A DNA stretch of 64,000 nucleotides from Mucilaginibacter mali. Its GTDB lineage: Bacteria; Bacteroidota; Bacteroidia; Sphingobacteriales; Sphingobacteriaceae. This document shows positions 57,454 through 64,000 of the stretch, in pieces. A program made the translations under genes and the position numbers. The DNA lies in assembly GCF_013283875.1 (NCBI RefSeq), contig NZ_CP054139.1, forward strand, positions 4,464,001-4,528,000, given 5' to 3'. The notes beneath the pieces were generated by a model. The model searched no databases, was not told the origin of the DNA, and saw only the letters and a program-made list of their open reading frames with translations. Positions within the stretch are counted from its first letter, which is position 1, and every line of letters starts with the position of its first letter.

Positions 57454-57591
57454 ACTCACCCGTCCGTGGCTCCGCCCGGACACCCTCTCTTGCCTTTGGC
57501 AAAAGAGGGATGGGGGTTATACGATACTCTTTCTTCTCTCTTTCCGCAAAGCGGAGAGAGGGTGGTCGAGTGAAGCCACGACCGGGTGAGT
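57454..57591. repeat. PR1-family palindrome
   Basis: ACTCACCCGTCCGTGGCTCCG at the left, ACCGGGTGAGT at the right. Its left arm shares the CGTCCGTGGCT word with the copy in the adaptor gene, so these two form a subgroup. Lies between convergent genes. Confidence 0.9.
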
Positions 57592-57635
57592 AATTGCCTT
57601 GGTTAGTTTAAATATCACATTCAGATAGCCTCTCC

Positions 57636-60473
57636 CTACCGCATAATAATCAACCCGCCATGCCCGTTCTGCTCTTTACTTGCGCCAACCTTTGTTATCT
57701 TATAGATCAGCTTCATGTAGAAGTAGCGGCCCAGGGTATTTGTCTCGTTGTTAGTGATCACACCCGTGCTGCTGATGGAGCGCTGGATCCCCGAGTTTTG
57801 ATTCAACAGGTCGAACGCGTTAAACTGTAGGGTGAGGTTCTGATTTTTCAGGAAATAATGCTCTACACCCGCGTTCCACAAATAGTACGATGTATTGGCG
57901 CTGGCCGGTTGGCCCCGGTACAGGTTCTGGTTAATATCGCTGAAGATGCGCCAGGTTTTGGTGGGTAGCACACTCGCGCTGGCATTGTTGTTATAGCTAA
58001 AATAGTTACGATCCGCAGCGTGCTGATACGAGTTGCTGGCCGTATTATAGTTGCCGCTAAAGCGCAGGCTTAGCTGTACATTATCCCTATCGAACGACGG
58101 ACCGAAGTTTACGCCCGGCGAGTAGCGGGTTACCGCGTTACGGTTGCCATTAATAAAATTAATATTGCGATTAGCCGATGAGTAGCTGCCCACGTTAAAC
58201 TTCAGACCCTTAATTTTTGTAGGCTGACCAATGTTAAAGCCCAGACCAGCGTTAAAGTTACCGTCAACATTTATCGGTTTCGAGGTGGTGATCCCGTTGC
58301 CATCAACCGTGCTTGATGTAGAGAAGCCATTCCAGGTAGTACTGTAATTACTGTAGATGTTGATGTAATTATTGGTCTTAAAATCAAAATAATTATAATT
58401 CAGGTTAAAATTCAGCGATCGCGACATCGTTAGATCGGCGTTACCCTGGCGGATGTACAGCGGGTTTGTATTGTTAAACACCGTTTGCAGATCGGTAGCC
58501 GACGGTAGCGATACATTGGTATTTATGCTAAAGTTAAGATTACGGCCATTTTTTTGGCGATAGTTGAAGCTGGCATTAGGTACCAGGGCCCAGGCATCGC
58601 GACTAACATCGTTACGGATATTATTGGCAAACGATATGCCGTGAAGGCCCAATTCGGCCACGGCCATATTAACCGAAGCGGTGTACGACTCGCCCGATTT
58701 GCTAATGCCCGCCGTAGTGGTATAACGGTGGTTGGTATTATCTGAATTGCCGGAATATTGCGGGTTAAACACTTCATAGTTACCGGTTACAGCATTATAA
58801 TCAACCGTGTACTGATTGGCGTTTTGCTTGCGCAAGTCGGCGGTTTGGCTGATATTAAGATTGATCTTCTTCTTTTTATTCAATGACCTAACGAACGACG
58901 CAGTACTGGTTAAAAAGCTGGCATTATTATCCTGCGATGCCTGCTGGTTGGTATTGGTGCTGGGCTGGCTGCTTACATAATAGCGGGTGGTGGCCTGGTT
59001 CAGGTAGTCGGCATTATTGGCCGAGTAGTTACCCGTAGTATAAAAATTAACCGAGCCATTACCGTTATGGAAGCGGTGGTTAAAGGTAAACTGCCCCCCT
59101 ACTGCCGGGCTATGCGTGGTTTGATCCAACAACTGGCGGATGCTATTCACACTATCGGCTGTTTGTTTAGTGGTGCCCGATGCCGACAGCGAGTAATTCT
59201 TTTTATAGGTGAACGAGAAGTTGGGCTTAAAATTCAGGTTGTTCAGGCTGTCTATTTTGTACTCCAGGTTAACCGAGTAGCGGTAGCTGTTGCTCACATT
59301 ATTACCACTGCTCAGCTGATTGGTGAACAGATTATTGGGCACATCCTGCAGATCGGACGCCTGGGTGATATTGTTTTTAGATATCACCGTGATAAAACTG
59401 GTGTTAAACTTAATTTGCCCCTTTTTGCCCCATTCGTCGCTATAGTTTACACCCGCGGTGTGGTTAGTGATCAGGCCACCGTTCACGCCCGAGAACGCCC
59501 CGTTGATATTAGCACGGCCATTATTGCTGATATTGATGGAAACCCCACCATCGGCCGAACCAAACGCGCTGAAGGCGTTACCACCCGCAAAATTGTTGAT
59601 ATCCTCGAACGCGAAGCCGCTCTCGTTCATATTATTACTCAGCGACAGGATAGAGAATTGCTTTTTATTATCGAAGCGGTTCATGTTAAACTGTCCCAAA
59701 TAACGGTTGTCATTGCCACCGGCAACCGACATGTTACCGAACCAACCCTTTTTCTTATCGGCTTTTAAGGTAACGTTCATTACCTTGTTACGGTCGCCAT
59801 CGTCAATACCGGTGTTTTTGGCTTTATCTGTCTTATCGTCGATGATCTGTACCTTATCTATCGCGTCGGCAGGCAGATTTTTGGTTACAGCTTTGGGGTC
59901 GTTACCAAAGAATTCCTTACCATCCACCAATACCTTGCTTACCTCCTTGCCCTGGGCGGTAATCTTGCCGTCCTTATCCACATCAACACCGGGGATCTTT
60001 TTAAATAACTGTTCAACGTTATCGTTCTTCTGCGTTTTGTACGATCCGGCATTGAATTCAATGGTATCCTTTTTTATCGTCACAGGGGCCTTTTCGCCGG
60101 TTACGTTTACCTCCTTCAAATTTTTAGAGGCCAGTTCCATAGGCAGGGTGCCCAAATCCACAAACGGTTTTTGCGCGGTAATTTCAAAATGCTCTACCCG
60201 GTTTTTTAACCCAAATTGCGATACGATCATACGGTAGTTGCCGTTTGCCAGTCCGGGTATTTCCAGCAAGCCATCTTTGCCGGTCATAGTGCTTTTTACA
60301 ACCGACGAGTCGGCCCCGTTAAGGATAACCGAGGCGGTAGCGAATTCAACGGGTTGATTTTTGTCGTCGACTATTTTCGCTTTAACCAGCCTTTTCTGGG
60401 CCTGGGCAAACGAACTAAGCGCGACGCACATCGTAAACAGTAGAAATAAAGGAGCGTAAAAATGTTTCTTCAT
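57636..60473 (-). CDS. outer-membrane beta-barrel protein (TonB-receptor-like)
   Basis: A 945-residue protein. Signal peptide MKKHFYAPLFLLFTMCVALSSFAQ (ATG 60473; the longer frame is rejected because it adds 25 residues before the signal). Carboxypeptidase-regulatory-like domain at about residues 28-110 (KAKIVDDKNQPVEFATASVI), plug-like part (KKIPGVDVDKDGKITAQGKE, VLVDGKEFFGNDPKAVTKNL), then about 20 strands ending FMKLIYKITKVG. The family (TonB-dependent receptor-like, Outer_membrane_beta-barrel) lacks a clear TonB box here, and the substrate is unknown. Confidence 0.9.
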   Translation of the reverse strand: MKKHFYAPLFLLFTMCVALSSFAQAQKRLVKAKIVDDKNQPVEFATASVILNGADSSVVKSTMTGKDGLLEIPGLANGNYRMIVSQFGLKNRVEHFEITAQKPFVDLGTLPMELASKNLKEVNVTGEKAPVTIKKDTIEFNAGSYKTQKNDNVEQLFKKIPGVDVDKDGKITAQGKEVSKVLVDGKEFFGNDPKAVTKNLPADAIDKVQIIDDKTDKAKNTGIDDGDRNKVMNVTLKADKKKGWFGNMSVAGGNDNRYLGQFNMNRFDNKKQFSILSLSNNMNESGFAFEDINNFAGGNAFSAFGSADGGVSINISNNGRANINGAFSGVNGGLITNHTAGVNYSDEWGKKGQIKFNTSFITVISKNNITQASDLQDVPNNLFTNQLSSGNNVSNSYRYSVNLEYKIDSLNNLNFKPNFSFTYKKNYSLSASGTTKQTADSVNSIRQLLDQTTHSPAVGGQFTFNHRFHNGNGSVNFYTTGNYSANNADYLNQATTRYYVSSQPSTNTNQQASQDNNASFLTSTASFVRSLNKKKKINLNISQTADLRKQNANQYTVDYNAVTGNYEVFNPQYSGNSDNTNHRYTTTAGISKSGESYTASVNMAVAELGLHGISFANNIRNDVSRDAWALVPNASFNYRQKNGRNLNFSINTNVSLPSATDLQTVFNNTNPLYIRQGNADLTMSRSLNFNLNYNYFDFKTNNYINIYSNYSTTWNGFSTSSTVDGNGITTSKPINVDGNFNAGLGFNIGQPTKIKGLKFNVGSYSSANRNINFINGNRNAVTRYSPGVNFGPSFDRDNVQLSLRFSGNYNTASNSYQHAADRNYFSYNNNASASVLPTKTWRIFSDINQNLYRGQPASANTSYYLWNAGVEHYFLKNQNLTLQFNAFDLLNQNSGIQRSISSTGVITNNETNTLGRYFYMKLIYKITKVGASKEQNGHGGLIIMR

Positions 60474-60663
60474 AAAATTGCGATAACGTAATAATAGGGT
60501 TGACGCCAAAATAACTAAATGATTAGTTTTATCAATATGCGTTAACATACTTTAACATCCGGTTATTGGACCAACGCCTAAAGAGACGTTGCCGGGAATG
60601 AAGTGTTACAGGTTGTGCCTATAAATTTAGTTTATCGTTAAAAATGTTACAGAGAGGAATGAT

Positions 60664-60810
60664 GTAACTCTTTTGAGAAGGCTTTCGGCTAAAGCCATTT
60701 CGTTTGTTGAGATGCTCCGTACCATAAATTGGTCGGCAATGAATTCAGAAAGGTTTTCGGAAAAGCAGATCGAAAACTTCATTGCCGTTGGCTTTAGCCA
60801 ACGGATATAT
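60664..60810. repeat. two hairpins in a 368-bp gap without genes
   Basis: GGCTTTCGGCTAAAGCC near 60680 and CCGTTGGCTTTAGCCAACGG at about 60785 are related hairpin words. No credible gene lies between the barrel protein start and the tiny lipoprotein gene. The upstream part (60474-60600) may hold the promoter of the barrel protein. Confidence 0.5.
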
Positions 60811-60841
60811 ATCAAGCCAGGGGAACTTTAGCTTCAAATAA

Positions 60842-60979
60842 TTAAGCTAAACCCGCAACCTTGCTTTGCTCTATTTTCAGCATACCAAAATGCGGGCAGC
60901 CGCATCCCTTTTTAAAGATGCCGCAACCACCCAGGCCCAGGCAGGCCGCTGCAATAATCAAGTATTTAATCCTTCGCAT
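60842..60979 (-). CDS. 45-residue lipoprotein-like peptide
   Basis: MRRIKYLIIAAACLGLGGCG then IFKKGCGCPHFG and MLKIEQSKVAGLA. The first 19 residues form a lipoprotein signal with lipobox LGGC. The mature part carries CGCPHF, with two Cys and one His that could bind metal. Its ATG overlaps the end of the VanZ gene by 14 bp, so translation is probably coupled. Too short for ORF cut-offs. Family unknown. Confidence 0.65.
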   Translation of the reverse strand: MRRIKYLIIAAACLGLGGCGIFKKGCGCPHFGMLKIEQSKVAGLA

Positions 60980-61361
60980 TTGCTGATGCATATAACGTTA
61001 CCAATATAGCAAATATTGCCATGCCGGCGCCAACCGCGTCGCAGAAAAGGTCATCCCATTCGCCACTGCGCCAGGTGAATACATATCGCTGCAACAGTTC
61101 GATAATGCCGCCGTATAGTACTACTATAAAAAACGCCCTGATACCGGCCATCAAAGTAAAATGCCGCACGCCGTATTGCCTGATAAAACCGCTGCCTAAA
61201 AACACGGCCTGCACAAAAAACAGCCCGCAGTGGGTTACCTTATCAAAACCCGGGAAAAACAGGTGCGACTTCCCTACTGAACCGAACTGGATATTACAGA
61301 TGATAAAAATAAATAAGGCCCACCATAAAGCGGGCCTTTGATATTTTAAAACTTGTTTCAT
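60966..61361 (-). CDS. VanZ family protein
   Basis: A 131-residue membrane protein with four helices: WWALFIFIICNIQFG, DKVTHCGLFFVQAVFLG (VanZ-typical K-xx-H motif), FFIVVLYGGIIELLQRYVFTWRSGEWDDLFCDAVGAG (family hallmark EWDDLxAD), FAILVTLYAS. Role in envelope; function unknown outside glycopeptide resistance. Follows gcvH by eight bases. Confidence 0.92.
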   Translation of the reverse strand: MKQVLKYQRPALWWALFIFIICNIQFGSVGKSHLFFPGFDKVTHCGLFFVQAVFLGSGFIRQYGVRHFTLMAGIRAFFIVVLYGGIIELLQRYVFTWRSGEWDDLFCDAVGAGMAIFAILVTLYASANAKD

Positions 61362-61369
61362 TAGTGCAA

Positions 61370-61750
61370 TTATGCGCCTACAATTTCCTGGTAAGCGTCG
61401 GCGGTTAATAAACCGTCAACATCGGCAACGTTAGCAAGGCTAATTTTTACCATCCAGCCATCGCCATAAGGATCTGTATTTACCAGTTCGGGCTGGCTAT
61501 CCAGCATTTTATTTACCTCCAGCACTTTGCCGGCAACAGGCATAAACAGGTCAGATACGGTTTTAACTGCTTCAACAGTACCAAAAACATCCTCGGCGGC
61601 AACATCCTGCCCTACCGAAGTAATATCAACGTAAACAATATCGCCCAATTCGCGCTGTGCGAATTCGGTAATGCCAATAATGGCCTCGTTGCCTTCAACG
61701 CGTATCCACTCGTGGTCTTTAGTGTACTTCAGTTCTGCTGGAAAGTTCAT
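61370..61750 (-). CDS. gcvH: glycine cleavage system protein H
   Basis: A 126-residue lipoyl carrier that shuttles the methylamine group among the P, T and L proteins. The lipoylated Lys is in [20 protein letters not shown], and [19 protein letters not shown] is the conserved N-terminal part. Cytosolic. The other gcv genes are not in this window. Confidence 0.97.
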   Translation of the reverse strand: MNFPAELKYTKDHEWIRVEGNEAIIGITEFAQRELGDIVYVDITSVGQDVAAEDVFGTVEAVKTVSDLFMPVAGKVLEVNKMLDSQPELVNTDPYGDGWMVKISLANVADVDGLLTADAYQEIVGA

Positions 61751-61792
61751 GTTTGTCTTTAGTTTTTTGTCCGCTCAAAAATAGAAAAATTG

Positions 61793-61985
61793 TCTGAACC
61801 ATGATTAACAGATGAATAAGATTTGCAGGATTTTTATATCTTGTAAATTAGGAGGCGATATATAAGCATGATAATCCTAAAATCTGTTTAATCGTGGTTC
61901 AGAACCATGATTAAACAGATTAGTTTGATTACAAGATTTTTAATAACATATGGATCATGGCAAATCCTAAAATCCTTTAATCATG
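61793..61985. repeat. TCTGAACCATGATT-family repeat
   Basis: CTGAACCATGATTAACAGATG, CCTAAAATCTGTTTAATCG, AGAACCATGATTAAACAG and CCTAAAATCCTTTAATCATGG alternate in both orientations. It occupies most of the 327-bp gap upstream of the YciI gene; no ORF is seen there. Confidence 0.75.
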
Positions 61986-62077
61986 GCCCTTTTTTTATCA
62001 TCAATGTCCAATTCCGTAAAACCCGTTTGTTATTGGGGTGTAGTTCACATAAATAAATAACATTAAAAACTAACAAA

Positions 62078-62431
62078 ATGGATGAGTACCTTTTAATTAT
62101 GCGCCATGAAGACGGCACCAGGATCGCATCGCCCGAGCAGATGCAGGCATGGATGAAGCAAACCATGGATTGGATAGGCGGCATTGCCGCGCAAAATAAA
62201 TTTGTAAACGGCACCGGTTTACCGATGGATGGCGCTAAAATAGTGCACCACGGCGGCCTGGTTACCAATGGCCCATTCGGGGATATTAAAGAAACCATCG
62301 GCGGTTTTATAACCGTGCGGGCCGATAGTTACGAAGAAGCCGCCGAACTGGCCAAGGGCTGCCCGGTGCTGCAAGGCGAAGGCAATACCGTGGAGGTGCG
62401 CAAGGTGGCTAAGAATGACGGAACGCATTAA
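62078..62431 (+). CDS. DGPF/YciI-family protein
   Basis: A 117-residue protein of the YciI/DGPF family: MDEYLLIMRHEDGTRIASPEQM, then GGLVTNGPFGDIKETIGGF, in which NGPF stands for the DGPF tetrapeptide. Companion of the downstream sigma factor gene, an ECF42-type pair in which the DGPF gene is usually a target of the sigma. Function unknown. 22 bases separate it from the sigma gene. Confidence 0.92.
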   Translation: MDEYLLIMRHEDGTRIASPEQMQAWMKQTMDWIGGIAAQNKFVNGTGLPMDGAKIVHHGGLVTNGPFGDIKETIGGFITVRADSYEEAAELAKGCPVLQGEGNTVEVRKVAKNDGTH

Positions 62432-62453
62432 TGAGTAGAATTTAAACACAGCG

Positions 62454-63767
62454 ATGAAGCCTCACCCTAAATCCCTCTCCAAAGGAGAGGGACTTGAAAA
62501 TCCTGCCTCCCTCTCCAAAGGAGAGGGCCGGGGTGAGGCCAACCAGCAAACCCTCATCCCCCACTTATTCCGCACCGAGTTTGGTAAAATTACAGCGGTG
62601 CTATGCAAGTTGTTTGGGTTTGCGCATGTGGAGGTTGCCGAAGATATCGCCGGCGAAGCCTTCCTTTCGGCTATGGAAAGCTGGCCTTATAAGGGTATCC
62701 CCGAAAACCCCACGGCCTGGTTGTATGCCGTGGCGAAGAACAAGGCGAAGAATCACCTCCATCGCCATCAATTATTTACCGATAAGGTGATGCCGAATAT
62801 AGACACTACGGATACTGTATCGTTGGAGATCGACCTGTCGGATACCCATATTGCCGATAGCCAGTTGCAGATGCTGTTTGCGATCTGCCATCCGGCCATC
62901 GCGGCAGAAGCGCAGATTGGCCTGGCCCTGCGGATACTTTGCGGCTTTGGGATAGATGAGATCGCCAACGCCTTTTTATCTAACAAGGAAACGATAAATA
63001 AGCGACTATTTCGTGCGAAAGAGAAGTTGCGCAGTGAACAGGTGGCGATAATGTTTCCGCCACCGGCAGAAATTGATAAGCGGCTGGAAACGGTGCTGAC
63101 CACGCTCTACCTGCTTTACAACGAAGGCTATTATTCTGAAAGCAAGGACAGTGTTTTGCGGGAAGATCTTTGCGTGGAAGCTATGCGCCTAACCACTTTA
63201 CTGATGGGAAACATCCGGACAAATCAGCCCAACGTGAATGCGTTATATGCATTAATGTGTTTTCACTCCTCACGCTTCGCGGCACGCAAGGGTTTGGAGG
63301 GAGAACTGGTGCTTTATGATGACCAAGACGAAACACTGTGGAATCAGGGATTGATAACCAGGGGTGCTTTCCATCTGCACCAGGCATCGCAGGGTGAGCA
63401 TCTTTCCAAATATCATTTAGAGGCCGGCATTGCCTACTGGCATACCCAAAAGACCGATGCGCCGGAGAAATGGGAGAACATCCTGCAATTATATAACCGT
63501 TTGCTGCAAATAGCCTATTCGCCGGTGGCAGCGCTTAACCGTACTTATGCGCTGGCCAAGGTAAAGGGCAACGCGGCTGCCATCACCGAAGCGGAGAAAC
63601 TGGGATTAACCGGTAATCATTTTTATTATACCCTGCTGGGCGAGTTATACCGGGATATCGATATAACTATCGCCAAAAAACATTTTGAAACCGCGCTTAC
63701 CCTAAGTAAAACCCTGGCCGACAGGCAAACCATCCAAAAAAAACTGGACGCTTTTGATGCATTTTGA
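62454..63767 (+). CDS. ECF42-type RNA polymerase sigma factor with repeat-encoded N-terminus
   Basis: A 437-residue sigma factor. Region 2 (LCKLFGFAHVEVAEDIAGEAFL, NPTAWLYAVAKNKAKNHLHR) and region 4 (LALRILCGFGIDEIANAFLSNKETINKRLFRAKEKLR) are present, followed by a 240-residue C-terminal extension (DUF6596-like, tetratricopeptide-like helices: NEGYYSESKDSVLREDL). Codons 2-29 come from an 81-bp CCCTCTCC repeat (62459-62539) with no stop in frame. Removing it gives MNNQQTLIPHLFR, the normal family start. So the extension MKPHPKSLSKGEG... is a repeat product. Confidence 0.93.
   Translation: MKPHPKSLSKGEGLENPASLSKGEGRGEANQQTLIPHLFRTEFGKITAVLCKLFGFAHVEVAEDIAGEAFLSAMESWPYKGIPENPTAWLYAVAKNKAKNHLHRHQLFTDKVMPNIDTTDTVSLEIDLSDTHIADSQLQMLFAICHPAIAAEAQIGLALRILCGFGIDEIANAFLSNKETINKRLFRAKEKLRSEQVAIMFPPPAEIDKRLETVLTTLYLLYNEGYYSESKDSVLREDLCVEAMRLTTLLMGNIRTNQPNVNALYALMCFHSSRFAARKGLEGELVLYDDQDETLWNQGLITRGAFHLHQASQGEHLSKYHLEAGIAYWHTQKTDAPEKWENILQLYNRLLQIAYSPVAALNRTYALAKVKGNAAAITEAEKLGLTGNHFYYTLLGELYRDIDITIAKKHFETALTLSKTLADRQTIQKKLDAFDAF
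62459..62539. repeat. CCCTCTCC-family palindrome inside the sigma factor gene
   Basis: Outer pair GCCTCACCC / GGGTGAGGC, inner CCCTCTCCAAAGGAGAGGG twice. 81 bp, exactly 27 codons. Confidence 0.9.
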
Positions 63768-63830
63768 TAAAAATTAAATCCATTGCCGATGCGATTTTAT
63801 CAACATCATCGTTTTATTAAGATCAATTAT

Positions 63831-63838
63831 TAAATTTG
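63831..63838 (+). promoter_or_regulatory. -7 box before the ROK gene
   Basis: TAAATTTG, 16 bases before the ATG at 63855, matches TAnnTTTG. No convincing -33 TTG at the usual distance. Confidence 0.45.
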
Positions 63839-63854
63839 GTCTCAATCTAATTTC

Positions 63855-64000
63855 ATGGACACAGCCTCTTCAGCCAACGATAACGTTTTGGGTGTTTATA
63901 TCAGCGGGTACCACATTACCACACTGATCGTAAACCTGCGCACACGCGGTGTGCTCAGCACATCGCACCAGCGTAAAGCCATCAACTCCAGGGGCACCGC
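63855..64000 (+). CDS. ROK family protein (5' part only)
   Basis: 49 codons before the right edge: MDTASSANDNVLGVYISGYH, then ITTLIVNLRTRGVLSTSHQRKAINSRG. The opening hydrophobic strand followed by G-x-H-ITTLIV resembles the N-terminal phosphate-binding strand of ROK kinases/regulators (GVDIGGTHI-like). The remaining sequence is outside the window, so kinase or regulator cannot be decided. Confidence 0.65.
   Translation, partial: MDTASSANDNVLGVYISGYHITTLIVNLRTRGVLSTSHQRKAINSRGT

Noticed and set aside
60627-60815. 62-codon reverse frame upstream of the barrel protein gene
   Set aside because: Consists of the two TTTAGCC hairpins; no start context, composition unlike real genes.

Overview
The window is a stretch of chromosome from a member of the Bacteroidetes, most likely the Sphingobacteriaceae (Mucilaginibacter/Pedobacter type). 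The support is a fused LpxC-FabZ, a PorX-type response regulator with a PglZ domain, a 970-residue TonB-receptor-like barrel, carboxypeptidase-regulatory-like surface proteins, DUF1599 and BT_3928-like proteins, promoters of the TAnnTTTG type, and almost no Shine-Dalgarno sites. I cannot fix the genus from this window alone.

Layout. 1-13.7 kb: a DUF5686 surface protein (cut by the left edge), an SDR enzyme, efp, a reverse operon for a peptidase-like serine hydrolase and an amidohydrolase, then mutL, two rhomboid proteases, an EEP-family phosphatase/nuclease and a nitrilase-like amidase in one forward run. 13.9-20.8 kb: CoA-binding protein, NlpC/P60 lipoprotein, and a reverse operon for lipid A synthesis (HD hydrolase, lpxD, lpxC-fabZ, lpxA, ABC ATPase). 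20.9-25.5 kb: porX, a VapBC-like pair, tsaE, ald, and a D-Ala-D-Ala dipeptidase. 25.5-27.7 kb is an accessory island: a three-gene cassette (XRE regulator, PD-(D/E)XK-like protein, convergent 80-residue protein) with matching palindromic operators, enclosed by degenerate inverted repeats, followed by a highly unusual type-II tRNA-like gene with its own promoter and terminator. 27.7-47.9 kb: lrp, aroK, a lone OppB-like permease, folP, S41 protease, an IS1182-family insertion sequence, yicC, gmk, nadD, a ParDE-like pair and miaE. 48-57.4 kb: an RND efflux operon, PepSY protein, a two-component system, EamA and PAP2 proteins. 57.6-64 kb: an outer-membrane beta-barrel receptor, VanZ with a tiny lipoprotein, gcvH, a DGPF/ECF42-type sigma pair, and the start of a ROK protein.

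The outstanding feature at larger scale is the density of short, imperfectly palindromic intergenic repeats, in at least eight families. Most lie between genes, but two are inserted exactly in frame inside coding regions: 171 bp (57 codons) in the RND adaptor signal peptide and 81 bp (27 codons) in the sigma factor N-terminus. Removing each repeat restores a normal N-terminus. Other copies provide the start or stop codon of gmk and abut the ABC ATPase start. An IS1182 element sits in the loop of another copy.

The best candidates for something undescribed are the XRE/PD-(D/E)XK/80-residue cassette at 25.5-26.9 kb, the tRNA-like RNA gene at 27.4 kb, and the protein-coding palindromic repeats.
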